DNA of 64,000 nucleotides from Chlorogloeopsis sp038404745 (GCF_038404745.2 NZ_JAYKTT020000081.1:256033-320032), one strand, 5' to 3'; shown: positions 7,176 to 16,723, counted from the stretch's first letter. The notes: generated by a model not told the origin, from the letters alone. Made by a program: numbers and translations.

Positions 7176-8912
7176 GTGTCTTCCATCCCCAGTGATTCGG
7201 TTAAAAACCAGCGGTACGCAAAACTTATGGAACAAGGTTATACAGATAAAGCATACCGTTGGAATCGCGAAAACTATTCCAGTAAACGGCGTTTTGTGGA
7301 CATTTGGTCATTTGTATTGACCTTATTGTTCAAGCTTTGGCTTTATAAAAAGTCTTGGAGTTACCCAAGTGGAGTTACCGAAGTAAAGCAAACTGCTAGA
7401 CGTAAAACACAAGCAGTCTGGATTCGTAATACTCTACTAGACCTGGGGCCAACTTTCATTAAAGTTGGGCAACTTTTTTCTACCCGTGCCGATATATTCC
7501 CCAGTGAATATGTTGAAGAACTTGCCAAGCTACAAGATAAAGTACCTGCTTTTAGCTATGAGCAGGTAGAAGCGATCGTTGCACAAGAACTGGGCAAAAA
7601 AATTCCCGAACTCTTTGAGAGTTTTGAACCGATTCCTTTAGCTGCTGCTAGTTTAGGGCAAGTACACAAAGCAGTGCTGCATTCGGGGGAAGCAGTTGTT
7701 GTTAAGGTGCAACGCCCTGGGCTAAAAAAGCTATTTGAAATAGATTTAAAAATTCTCAGAGGTATTGCCCGCTATTTTCAAAATCATCCCGAATGGGGAC
7801 GAGGACGAGATTGGATTGGTATCTATGAAGAGTGTTGCCGCATTCTTTGGGAAGAGATAGATTATCTTAACGAAGGACGTAATGCTGATACTTTTCGTCG
7901 CAATTTTCGTGCTTTCGATTGGGTGAAAGTGCCACGTATTTATTGGCGCTACACCTCCTCACGAGTGCTAACACTCGAATATCTTCCTGGTATTAAAATT
8001 AGCCAATACGAAGCTTTAGAGGCTGCGGGCTTGGATCGTAAACAAATCGCCCGTCAGGGCGCTCAAGCTTACCTGCTTCAGCTATTAAATGATGGCTTTT
8101 TCCACGCTGATCCCCATCCTGGTAATATTGCTGTTGACCCCGAAGGTGCTTTAATATTCTACGATTTCGGCATGATGGGGCGGATTAAATCTAATATCCG
8201 CGAAGGGCTAATGGAAACGCTATTTGGTATCGCTTCTAAAGATGGCGATCGCGTTGTCAAATCCTTAATTGATTTGGGCGCATTAGCACCAGCAGAAGAT
8301 ATGGGGCCAGTGCGACGTTCTGTCCAGTATATGCTGGATCATTTCATGGATAAGCCTTTTGAAAATCAGTCCGTAGCTGCTATTAGTGACGATTTGTACG
8401 AGATAGCTTATAATCAGCCTTTTAGATTTCCAGCGACGTTCACTTTCGTGATGCGAGCCTTCTCGACTCTAGAAGGCGTGGGCAAAGGCTTAGATCCTGA
8501 ATTTAACTTTATGGAAGTTGCTAAACCGTATGCAATGCAGCTTATGACTAATATGAATGGTTCTGATACGAACAGCTTTTTCAATGAATTAGGCAAGCAA
8601 GCTGTTCAAGTAAGTAGCACAGCGCTGGGACTACCACGTAGACTGGAAGATACGTTAGAAAAATTAGAGCGCGGAGATGTACGTGTTCGCTTCCGGTCTA
8701 TAGAAACAGAGCGTCTGTTGCGTAGACAGAGTAATATTCAGTTAGGGACAACCTATGCCCTGTTAGTCAGTGCTTTTACAGTTTCAGCAACGATTTTATT
8801 CGTTAACCATTATCTATGGCTGGCAATATTTATCGCTTTAATCGCAGCGGTTATATCCTGGCTGCTGATTAGGCTGGTGATGCGCCTCGACCGTTATGAC
8901 CGTATGTATTAA
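7176..8912 (+). CDS. ABC1/AarF/UbiB-family atypical kinase
   Basis: 578 residues. Hallmarks of the family in order: the KxGQ segment IKVGQLFSTRADIFP (near 95), the alanine-rich loop LAAASLGQVHKA (near 154) replacing the glycine loop, the invariant lysine in VVKVQRP, HADPHPGN (near 310) and DFGMMG (near 329). The C-terminus has a hydrophobic pair of helices (about 520-570), so it is probably anchored in a membrane. Relatives support biosynthesis of isoprenoid quinones and tocopherol and stress responses at thylakoids. The start is a GTG (7176); an internal ATG lies 18 codons on. The PP2C phosphatase gene follows after 3 bases, which suggests translational coupling. Confidence 0.94.
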   Translation: MSSIPSDSVKNQRYAKLMEQGYTDKAYRWNRENYSSKRRFVDIWSFVLTLLFKLWLYKKSWSYPSGVTEVKQTARRKTQAVWIRNTLLDLGPTFIKVGQLFSTRADIFPSEYVEELAKLQDKVPAFSYEQVEAIVAQELGKKIPELFESFEPIPLAAASLGQVHKAVLHSGEAVVVKVQRPGLKKLFEIDLKILRGIARYFQNHPEWGRGRDWIGIYEECCRILWEEIDYLNEGRNADTFRRNFRAFDWVKVPRIYWRYTSSRVLTLEYLPGIKISQYEALEAAGLDRKQIARQGAQAYLLQLLNDGFFHADPHPGNIAVDPEGALIFYDFGMMGRIKSNIREGLMETLFGIASKDGDRVVKSLIDLGALAPAEDMGPVRRSVQYMLDHFMDKPFENQSVAAISDDLYEIAYNQPFRFPATFTFVMRAFSTLEGVGKGLDPEFNFMEVAKPYAMQLMTNMNGSDTNSFFNELGKQAVQVSSTALGLPRRLEDTLEKLERGDVRVRFRSIETERLLRRQSNIQLGTTYALLVSAFTVSATILFVNHYLWLAIFIALIAAVISWLLIRLVMRLDRYDRMY

Positions 8913-8915
8913 TTG

Positions 8916-9653
8916 ATGCAAGAATATATGAAACTTCATTTTACCGGTCTTAGTGATTCGGGACTTATTCGTTCTAATAATCAAGATGCTTACTATACCG
9001 ATCCAGAAGGACGCTTTTTCATTGTTGCTGATGGTATGGGTGGTCATGCAGGAGGTGAGCAGGCAAGCCATATCGCTACGCAGGAAATTCACAAATATTT
9101 AACTGAGAATTGGAATGCTTCTAAATCTTCTTCCCAGCTTTTGGAGGAAGCTTTATTTAAGGCAAATGAAGCGATTTTGCAAGATCAGCACAATCATCCC
9201 GAACGTGCTGATATGGGGACAACAGTTGTGGTGGTAATTTTTCGCCCCGGAGAGCCACCTTGGTGCGCTCATGTTGGTGACTCTAGATTGTATCGTTTTC
9301 GAGATTCTCAATTAGAACAGATTACCGAAGATCACACCTGGGTAGCACGTGCTCTGAAGATGGGTGATATCTCTCTAGACGAAGCACGAATTCATCCTTT
9401 TCGTCACGTCTTGTCTCGTTGTTTGGGACGTGAAGATCTAAATCAGGTTGAAGTCCAGCAACTAGATATCAAAGTGGGCGATCGCTTGCTGTTGTGCAGT
9501 GATGGTTTAACAGAAGAACTTGTCGATGAAAATATTGCTTGCTACCTCCAAGAAAGCCCTTCGGTAGCAAAAGCCGCTATTTCCTTAGTTGAAGCCGCAA
9601 AGCACCATGGTGGACACGATAATATTACTGTCGTCATTGTCGCTGCTGATTAA
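8916..9653 (+). CDS. PP2C-type Ser/Thr protein phosphatase (Stp1/PrpC-like)
   Basis: 245 residues from the ATG at 8916, which follows the kinase stop codon by 3 bases; a TTG directly before it (8913) is also in frame. All metal-binding motifs of bacterial PP2C enzymes are present: SGLIRSNNQDAY, VADGMGGHAGGEQAS, GTTVVVVIF, HVGDSRLYR, LLLCSDGLTEEL and GHDNITVVIV. Such enzymes remove phosphate from Ser/Thr on proteins, using Mn or Mg. Its coupling to an ABC1 kinase gene suggests an opposing pair or a shared target, which is inference. A hairpin at 9750 may end the operon. Confidence 0.94.
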   Translation: MQEYMKLHFTGLSDSGLIRSNNQDAYYTDPEGRFFIVADGMGGHAGGEQASHIATQEIHKYLTENWNASKSSSQLLEEALFKANEAILQDQHNHPERADMGTTVVVVIFRPGEPPWCAHVGDSRLYRFRDSQLEQITEDHTWVARALKMGDISLDEARIHPFRHVLSRCLGREDLNQVEVQQLDIKVGDRLLLCSDGLTEELVDENIACYLQESPSVAKAAISLVEAAKHHGGHDNITVVIVAAD

Positions 9654-9749
9654 TCTCAAATAAGTCTTATCTATTTTTGCGGTAAATATACTCATCGTTT
9701 TGTTCAGATTGAGCATTTTTCCCTTTTACAACTTGATAAAAATACATTT

Positions 9750-9779
9750 AACCTCCGCAGTCAGCCATCTACGGAGGTT
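9750..9779. terminator. Hairpin after the kinase-phosphatase operon, possible terminator
   Basis: AACCTCCG (9750-9757) and CGGAGGTT (9772-9779) form a perfect 8-bp stem with a 14-base loop, about 100 bases after the phosphatase stop. The following sequence (GAATTTACATTATTT) is T-rich but has no continuous run of Ts. It may act as a terminator or an RNA 3'-end stabiliser. Confidence 0.45.
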
Positions 9780-9808
9780 GAATTTACATTATTTGACAGG
9801 TTGACATC

Positions 9809-9837
9809 TTGCAATTAATAAAGTATGGCAATATAAT
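9809..9837 (+). promoter_or_regulatory. Sigma70-type promoter for the nblA leader
   Basis: TTGCAA (9809-9814), a 17-base spacer and a perfect TATAAT (9832-9837). Two TTGACA hexamers lie just upstream (9793 and 9801) and may provide an alternative -35. A transcript starting near 9844 would carry about 400 bases of leader before nblA. Confidence 0.5.
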
Positions 9838-9968
9838 TCACGCTTACACTTCTCCCTCTTTTTCCAGTTCCAGCAAGACTGTTGCTATCTGTAAAATTAA
9901 ACGGCAGATAACAACAACACAAAAATATCTGACTTGCTTTGATAAAGTAGGAGACTAACCTACCTGTT

Positions 9969-10146
9969 ATGGGGAGAAAGAAACCCAACCTCAAGGGCTT
10001 AAAAAACCCTTAAAATCACCGAAATTGGCAACGGTAGACTTGAGGTTTATATCAGTAGGCTGAAAAAACAAAACGTCACCCAGCAAAAAACACTCCAAAA
10101 GATTATGGGCAAATTTGTCAAACCTTTGTTATCTTTCTTAAAATAG
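9969..10146 (+). pseudogene. Frameshifted small reading frame in the nblA leader
   Basis: From ATG 9969 the frame reads MGRKKPNLKGLKNP and then stops (10011). Skipping one base in the run of six A residues at 10001-10006 restores an open frame of 45 more codons (about VYISRLKKQN in the middle, KPLLSFLK at the end) that stops at 10144-10146. The whole would be a basic protein of about 58 residues. Either this is a decayed small gene, a programmed frameshift at the A run, or chance. I do not recognise the product. Confidence 0.35.
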
Positions 10147-10159
10147 GAGGAACAAATAT

Positions 10160-10180
10160 ATGACAAAGTACTACCCCTAA
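10160..10180 (+). other. Hexapeptide upstream reading frame before nblA
   Basis: A strong Shine-Dalgarno AGGAGG (10145-10150) stands 9 bases before ATG 10160, which encodes only Met-Thr-Lys-Tyr-Tyr-Pro and then TAA. The CCCC of the proline codon region can pair with GGGG at 10195-10198 (stem CCCC..AAA / TTT..GGGG with one mismatch). nblA begins 65 bases after the TAA with its own AGGAG. The arrangement resembles a translated leader; a regulatory role is inference. Confidence 0.4.
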
Positions 10181-10244
10181 ATAAATCGTCTTTTGGGGCT
10201 TTAGTGACTAAGATCACATTTACTTAATTTTTTAGGAGTTAATC

Positions 10245-10445
10245 ATGGACAAGCCAATCGAACTAACTTTGGAACAGCAATTTAGCATCCGCTCTTTCGC
10301 TACTCAAGTACAAAACATGAGTCACGACCAAGCTAAAGACTTCTTGGTTAAACTTTATGAACAAATGGTCGTACGAGAAGCTACTTACAAAGAACTTCTT
10401 AAGCACCAGTGGGGATTAGATGCCGGCTCTTCTTGGGCAGCGTAG
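10245..10445 (+). CDS. nblA: Phycobilisome degradation protein NblA
   Basis: 66 residues, the normal NblA size. It is recognised by LTLEQQFSIRSFATQVQ, then MSHDQAKDFLVKLYEQMVVRE and the end YKELLKHQWG. NblA is a small helical adaptor that binds phycobiliproteins and the ClpC chaperone so that phycobilisomes are degraded in nitrogen or sulfur starvation. Shine-Dalgarno AGGAG (10234-10238) precedes the ATG by 6 bases. I see no perfect NtcA site (GTA-N8-TAC) in the 590-base upstream gap. That gap holds a promoter, a broken small frame and a hexapeptide frame. Confidence 0.95.
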   Translation: MDKPIELTLEQQFSIRSFATQVQNMSHDQAKDFLVKLYEQMVVREATYKELLKHQWGLDAGSSWAA

Positions 10446-10907
10446 AAGCCTTGTGTCGCAGTGGGCGACCTCCTTCTCTTGCTCGGTTCCAACGAGGAAA
10501 GGAGCTGGGGATGCCGGGGCGTCAACTTTAATGAGTTACTCTTCAAAAGACATCACGCTCTCAAAAACGAGACCTAGACTACAAAAACTTGTCTATTCGC
10601 AAGTTTGGTAAACAAACAAAGTCTCAATCTAAATTTTGGCGTTGAGAATTCATCTTGCGCTTGTGATAGCAAAATACCTCATAGAAGCCAAACTTACTCA
10701 AGCTTGTCCACGTTTTGTCACAATGCAAAACTGCACAGAAACCTATCTGTACAGTATGAATTTAACTCAACCTTCGATACTCTTGTAAGGAGTCATTTAT
10801 ATTTTTTATAACTTTATTTTGTAACTTTAGATAGACTCCCTTAACAATACTTAATATCTAAATAAAGTTTTAGTACTGGCGTTCTATAAGGTGATGTTTT
10901 TTGCATA
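10446..10907. other. Intergenic region downstream of nblA
   Basis: Between the convergent nblA and kinase genes. A nested fold is possible at about 10471-10507 (CTCCTT with AAGGAG, CTCG with CGAG inside) but without a T run after it. Two open frames of 63 and 68 codons (10420-10611, 10605-10811) lack start signals and protein-like composition. I see no gene here. Confidence 0.5.
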
Positions 10908-12476
<1,569 letters not shown>

Positions 12477-12840
12477 AGAAACTTCGACTCCAATTTAATT
12501 TAATATTTAAAAAGAGCGAATTTCACCAGCCTCAAGAAATAGGGTGGTGATAATTGTGTGAATGGGAAAGTTGGCCCCTCATAGATAGGAATGGCTAATT
12601 TACTTTGATAGCTTGTAGTATTCCTAACTTTGTGTCTGATTTATTTTGCCCATTTTTGCCACGTTTAATTAACTTTCAAAAAGGAAATGGTTAGTAGTTA
12701 GTCATTTGTCATTAGTAGGGGAGCTAGTGCACAGGTGAAGTAGCACTGGCTCTTTTGTTGTAGCAACTGGCGTGCGGAATTAAAAGATAAATTGTCGGTT
12801 TGACAGAGAAATTATTGGCAAAAACCGCCCGTACAAGTAG
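12477..12840. other. Intergenic region with repeats
   Basis: Gap between the kinase gene and the 149-residue hypothetical gene, both on the minus strand, so it holds the kinase promoter. It contains a GTTAGTAGTTAGTCATTTGTC tract near 12690-12717 and a diverged copy of repeat family A (12768-12834). I see no coding frame. Confidence 0.5.
12768..12834. repeat. Inverted-repeat element, family A (degenerate left end)
   Basis: The interior AAAAGATAAATTGTCGGTTT and the right end AAAAACCGCCCGTAC match the better copies at 13461-13528 and 14770-14836. The left terminal repeat (GGCGTGCGGAATT) is eroded. Confidence 0.55.
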
Positions 12841-13290
12841 TTAGTTAACGCGTTGACGCTCTATATTGGCTTCCATTGTGCTACTTAAGTAGTGACCAAC
12901 CATGATGCCACTAGTGAGGTAATAAGTATCATGATTGATGCGGTGCAAAGTCTCAAAACCACTACGACGTTCGCGATCGCTTAATACCCAGTAACGCTGC
13001 ACAATAGTATCTATACCAATCCAACCTTCTCCTTCAATCTGTCCTAAAAGATTATGCTGAAGTAAGAAATTATACTGTCTATTTCCCCGATCCATACGTC
13101 CTTTGTATTGCAAAGCAATGTCCGCAAGATCACTGCCTGGAAATATTAATTTTGTTGCCATCGTAAACCAATTATCTCGATTCCAAGCCACCAAGGTCAT
13201 ACCCTTAACGCTGATTAGAATACCATTACGTTCTAGCCAACTTCCTTGCAACGTCCAGCGTCCTGGTTCCAGTAAAAATGTATGATCCAC
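12841..13290 (-). CDS. Conserved hypothetical protein
   Basis: 149 residues with Trp and Tyr throughout and no signal peptide or membrane segment. It begins MDHTFLLEPGRWTLQGSW. Beta-strand-like stretches alternate with Gly (NGILISVKGMTLVAW, GQIEGEGWIGIDTIVQ), as in a beta-barrel or lipocalin-like fold, but no known family is evident to me. The reading frame is flanked by repeat elements on both sides. Its composition and length make it a likely real gene. Confidence 0.65.
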   Translation of the reverse strand: MDHTFLLEPGRWTLQGSWLERNGILISVKGMTLVAWNRDNWFTMATKLIFPGSDLADIALQYKGRMDRGNRQYNFLLQHNLLGQIEGEGWIGIDTIVQRYWVLSDRERRSGFETLHRINHDTYYLTSGIMVGHYLSSTMEANIERQRVN

Positions 13291-13340
13291 CTTGTCACCC
13301 TGCTATTAATCGAGTATCGCCAACAGTATAGCCCTTAGCT

Positions 13341-13436
13341 GGGGAGGGGAACAGGGGACAGGTGACACGGTGACACGGGGATGCGGGGACACCGGGAGGG
13401 AGAGAGGGAGAGAGGGAGAGAGGGAGAGAGGGAGTA
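13341..13436. repeat. Short tandem repeat tract, including five GGGAGAGA units
   Basis: GGGGAACAGGGGACAGGTGAC-like units are followed by ACACGGGGATGCGGGGAC, and then by about five copies of an 8-base unit (GGGAGAGA) at 13397-13434. Copy number is likely variable between strains. Confidence 0.7.
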
Positions 13437-13460
13437 ATAAAACACTAACTACTAACTACT

Positions 13461-13528
13461 GTACGGGTGGGTTTAGAAGATAAATTATCTGTTTGAACCC
13501 AAAGATTATCAACAAAACTCGCCCCTAC
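13461..13528. repeat. Inverted-repeat element, family A
   Basis: Ends GTACGGGTGGGTTT and AAACTCGCCCCTAC are imperfect inverted copies. The interior is AGAAGATAAATTATCTGTTT followed by AAAGATTATCAAC. The closest relative is at 14770-14836, on the other side of anmK. Confidence 0.7.
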
Positions 13529-13559
13529 CAATGACAAATGACCAATGGCTAATGACTAA

Positions 13560-14744
13560 TTATGGTTCGTGAACTTCTCCTAAAAGTACTTCTTGATGTG
13601 CTCCGGTGACTGATGGAAGGTTACCTGGAGTACCTAATTTTCGCCAGTAAGCTAAGACTGCAAAAGCGATCGCTTCTTTAAAATCTGCGCTTAATCCTGC
13701 TTCATCTGTGGTTAAAACTGGTGCAGGTGCTAGAAGTTCTTGAAGGCGATGTTTTAAATAGAGATTACGACTGCCACCACCACATAGCAATACCCCTTGT
13801 GGCATTTGCGGTAAAAAAGTGCGGTAACTGTGAACAATCGAAACTGCTGTAAGTTCTGTAAGAGTCGCGAGCAAGTCAGCAGGGCTTAGTTGGTAAGTTT
13901 CGGTGTCTTTGATACACTGTTGCAGATAACTAACACCGAATAATTCCCGTCCAGTAGATTTGGGTGGTGGCAGATGAAAATAATCTTGCTCCAGCCACTG
14001 TTCTACCAGTGCATGGCAGGGAGTACCACTTGCTGCCCAAGCACCGTTTTCATCGTAAGTTTTAGCATTATTTGTTAAATATTGTACTGCCAGATCCAAC
14101 AGGCTATTGCCCGGCCCGGTATCCCAACCGCGAATCTTTTCTAGCCAGTTGTCTTGACGCGCTGGTATATAAGTAACATTACCAATTCCACCAATATTTT
14201 GAATACAACGCGCCTCTTGAGGATGACTAAGTAAAGCCGCATCTACACGAGGTACAAGGGGCGCACCGTGTCCACCAGCAGCAATATCTGCTACACGGAA
14301 GTTACTGACTGTCGTGATACCTGTTATGTTAGCAATTACAGCACCACGGCCAAGTTGAAGGCTGTAACCAAGGAATCGGGGATTAGGAAAAGTCTCACCC
14401 TGTCCCCTGTCCCCTGTTCCCTGTCCCCTACTTGGCGGTCGATGGTAAACTGTTTGACCATGGGAGCCAATCAAACTAGCAGTTTCGTTACCGATTTGAA
14501 TCTTTTGTGCGGCTTGGGCAAAAGCTTGAGCGATCGCATCATCTAATTCTGCAAATTCTTGTATAGAGATGGCTTTTCCACTACAAACAGCTAAGATGCG
14601 TTCTCTGAGTTCCTTTGAGTAGGGATAGGTTGCCCCAGCTATCAATTCCACTTTTAAATCAAAATCTGTACCGGAAATGTCTACTAAAGCGGCGTCTATG
14701 CCATCTACAGATGTACCGCTCATTAAACCGATCACACGAGTCAT
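13560..14744 (-). CDS. anmK: Anhydro-N-acetylmuramic acid kinase, with an in-frame repeat-like insertion
   Basis: 394 residues. AnmK phosphorylates and opens 1,6-anhydro-MurNAc from peptidoglycan turnover to give MurNAc-6-phosphate. Motifs: the N-terminal MSGTSVDGIDAALVDI, SHGQTVYHRPP, NIGGIGNVTY, GWDTGPGNSLLD and GGGSRN. Between HRPP and LGYSLQLGRG, about 20 residues rich in Gly, Arg and Gln (around RGQGTGDRGQGE) are inserted. Their DNA (14373-14433) is the same CCCCTGTCCCCTGT tract found between genes. The insert sits in a surface loop after the conserved HRPP and keeps the frame, so the enzyme may still work. The family length is usually about 370-380. Confidence 0.94.
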   Translation of the reverse strand: MTRVIGLMSGTSVDGIDAALVDISGTDFDLKVELIAGATYPYSKELRERILAVCSGKAISIQEFAELDDAIAQAFAQAAQKIQIGNETASLIGSHGQTVYHRPPSRGQGTGDRGQGETFPNPRFLGYSLQLGRGAVIANITGITTVSNFRVADIAAGGHGAPLVPRVDAALLSHPQEARCIQNIGGIGNVTYIPARQDNWLEKIRGWDTGPGNSLLDLAVQYLTNNAKTYDENGAWAASGTPCHALVEQWLEQDYFHLPPPKSTGRELFGVSYLQQCIKDTETYQLSPADLLATLTELTAVSIVHSYRTFLPQMPQGVLLCGGGSRNLYLKHRLQELLAPAPVLTTDEAGLSADFKEAIAFAVLAYWRKLGTPGNLPSVTGAHQEVLLGEVHEP

Positions 14745-14769
14745 TTTTTTGGTTAGTGGTTAGTGGTTA

Positions 14770-14836
14770 GTAGGGGCGGGTTTAGAAGATAAATTATCAG
14801 TTTGAACCCCAAAGATTATCAACAAAACCCGCCCGG
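14770..14836. repeat. Inverted-repeat element, family A (best copy)
   Basis: Left end GTAGGGGCGGGTTT and right end AAAACCCGCCC are inverted copies. The interior reads AGAAGATAAATTATCAGTTT and then CCCAAAGATTATCAAC. It has no coding capacity and so is presumably non-autonomous. It lies just upstream of anmK. Confidence 0.75.
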
Positions 14837-14898
14837 CAGTCGCTACAACTCCCCTTCTCCGTGTCTCCATGTCTCCCCCTCTCCATGTCCCATGTCCC

Positions 14899-16071
14899 TC
14901 ACTCCTCTCTCTGTTTCTCGGTAGCGATTATATGCAAATCAACGTTTTTGAGCAACCTCACTAATTTTTGAGTTAAAGAGCCTTTGAGGAGTATTTGCCA
15001 GCGTGATCGCTGACTTTCACCGATGATAATCTGGGTAATGTGGTATTGATGAGCAACCTCGGCGATCGCTTTAGCGATATTACTGTTGGTTACACGAATA
15101 AAAGTACCTTCAAATTCTTGACAAAGCTTCTCACACATATCTATGTGTAGGCTTTCTTCTTTTGTGAGAAAACGGTCTAGATCGGCTACAAATAAAGCAA
15201 AAAGAGGAGCATTCATGTAGTTAGCCAACCTCGCTCCTCGACGCAATAATTGTAAGGAATTTGGATAAGTGGAAACACATACCATTACTCGTTCGTGTAT
15301 ATTACATACTTCACCATTGAGGTTGCCGTTAGGAAGACTGGCACTAAGTTCTCTTGCGTCTTCTTCAACGTTGTCTGCTATCTCTCGCAAGGCTAACTCT
15401 CGCAAAGCAATCAAGTTACGGCGCTGGAAAAAGTTATTGAGTGCTTGGTGAATTTTTGGCTGGGCGTAGATTTTACCCTCCAGTAACCTTTCTTGCAGTG
15501 TCTCAGGTGTAACATCTACTACTACAACTTCATCTGCTTCATCGAGAATACGGTCGGGTATGCGCTCTCGTACTACCACTCCAGTAATTCTTGCTACTAA
15601 GTCATTAAGACTCTCCAAATGCTGAATATTCATAGTGGAGTAGACATCAATGCCGTTTTGCAAAATAACTTCTACATCTTGGTAGCGTTTTTCGTGGGGT
15701 AAACCGGGGGCATTGGTATGTGCTAGTTCATCGACTAAGACTAGCTGAGGCGATCGCGCTACAATTGCGTCCGTATCCATTTCCATCAGTATCAAATTAC
15801 CGCGTGGAATTTTTTGACGAGGTACTATTTCTAAACCTTCAGCCATTTCTGCTGTTTCTTTGCGTCCGTGGGTTTCCAACAACCCAATCACAACATCAAT
15901 ACCTTCTTCTTTGAGCAAATGGGCTTCTTCTAGCATTCGGTAGGTTTTGCCAACTCCTGGAGCCATACCGATAAATATTTTATGTTTACCCCGCCGTGGT
16001 GGATGAATAGGGAGATTAGCAGTAATTAATGGTGTAGTATTTACTGAATTGAGGTTATCTTTGCCCAACAT
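14899..16071 (-). CDS. kdpD: Short KdpD: N-terminal sensor part plus universal-stress-like domain, no histidine kinase
   Basis: 390 residues against about 900 in the full KdpD. Residues about 20-235 are the KdpD N-terminal domain with the P-loop GMAPGVGKTYRMLEEAH, LETHGRKETAEM and LVDELAHTNAPG. Residues about 255-385 are a UspA-like domain (ERVMVCVSTYPNSLQLLRRG, then ITQIIIGESQRSRWQ). The four membrane helices, GAF and histidine kinase domains of the full protein are absent. The frame ends normally with a basic tail. Such short KdpD proteins are known in Anabaena. It is the last gene of the kdp operon, 49 bases after kdpC. Signalling would need a partner kinase. Confidence 0.93.
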   Translation of the reverse strand: MLGKDNLNSVNTTPLITANLPIHPPRRGKHKIFIGMAPGVGKTYRMLEEAHLLKEEGIDVVIGLLETHGRKETAEMAEGLEIVPRQKIPRGNLILMEMDTDAIVARSPQLVLVDELAHTNAPGLPHEKRYQDVEVILQNGIDVYSTMNIQHLESLNDLVARITGVVVRERIPDRILDEADEVVVVDVTPETLQERLLEGKIYAQPKIHQALNNFFQRRNLIALRELALREIADNVEEDARELSASLPNGNLNGEVCNIHERVMVCVSTYPNSLQLLRRGARLANYMNAPLFALFVADLDRFLTKEESLHIDMCEKLCQEFEGTFIRVTNSNIAKAIAEVAHQYHITQIIIGESQRSRWQILLKGSLTQKLVRLLKNVDLHIIATEKQREE

Positions 16072-16120
16072 TTCACCTTTGGTAATATCATCTTAAAAGT
16101 GAGTTGATATCTATTCCAAA

Positions 16121-16723
16121 TTACTGATTTTCTCTACGGTTAATTTCTTGAAGATCAAGTGCATAATTTAATTTCAAAATATTCACGCCAGCCTCTCCAA
16201 AAACTCCTAAAAATTTGCCATCTGTGTACTGTCTTAGTAACGGTAATATTTCTTCTCGGTTAATACCACGCGCACGAGCAACTCTCTCTAGCTGCTCCTG
16301 GGCTGTTCTCACTGTAATATGAGGATCTAAGCCAGAACCAGAGGTATAAATAAGGTCGGCAAAGGGTTGAATATTCTCGTCTGTGAATTCGTTGGCTCGT
16401 TCTACAATTCGATTGAGTAAATCTGGACTACTGGGAGCAAGGTTGCTGGCACCTGATATTCCGTATGGTTTGCCTATTTTTCCTTGGCTATATCTAACAG
16501 TACTAGGGCGTCCTTGGAAATAGCGATCGGAGCGGAACTGTTGCCCAATCAAAGCCGAACCAATTGCTTCTCCTTGAATATTTTGCATAATGCTGCCATT
16601 CGCGTGGAATTTAAAGGCAGTTTGACCTACTCCCCAGATAATGACAGGATAAATAATTGCGGTGACTAACCAAAGAATTATAGTAATGCGAATAGTTCTG
16701 GCTATTTCTTGAATAATAGACAT
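16121..16723 (-). CDS. kdpC: Potassium-transporting ATPase subunit C
   Basis: 200 residues. One N-terminal membrane helix (about 12-35, TIILWLVTAIIYPVIIWG) is followed by the periplasm-facing part with the family motifs GSALIGQQF, YFQGRPSTV, SGASNLAPSSP and SGSGLDPHIT, then ARARGINREEILPLL. KdpC stabilises the KdpFABC complex in the cytoplasmic membrane. It is 60 bases after kdpG and 49 before kdpD on the same strand. Confidence 0.97.
   Translation of the reverse strand: MSIIQEIARTIRITIILWLVTAIIYPVIIWGVGQTAFKFHANGSIMQNIQGEAIGSALIGQQFRSDRYFQGRPSTVRYSQGKIGKPYGISGASNLAPSSPDLLNRIVERANEFTDENIQPFADLIYTSGSGLDPHITVRTAQEQLERVARARGINREEILPLLRQYTDGKFLGVFGEAGVNILKLNYALDLQEINRRENQ

Noticed and set aside
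10471..10507. Nested hairpin after nblA as a terminator
   Set aside because: No T run follows, so a terminator is not supported.
10420..10811. Two frames (63 and 68 codons) after nblA
   Set aside because: They have no start signals and no protein-like pattern; the first overlaps the nblA end in another frame.
13341..13436. Tandem units considered as a CRISPR array
   Set aside because: There are no regular spacers of 30-40 bases and no cas genes; the repeats are 8-base units.
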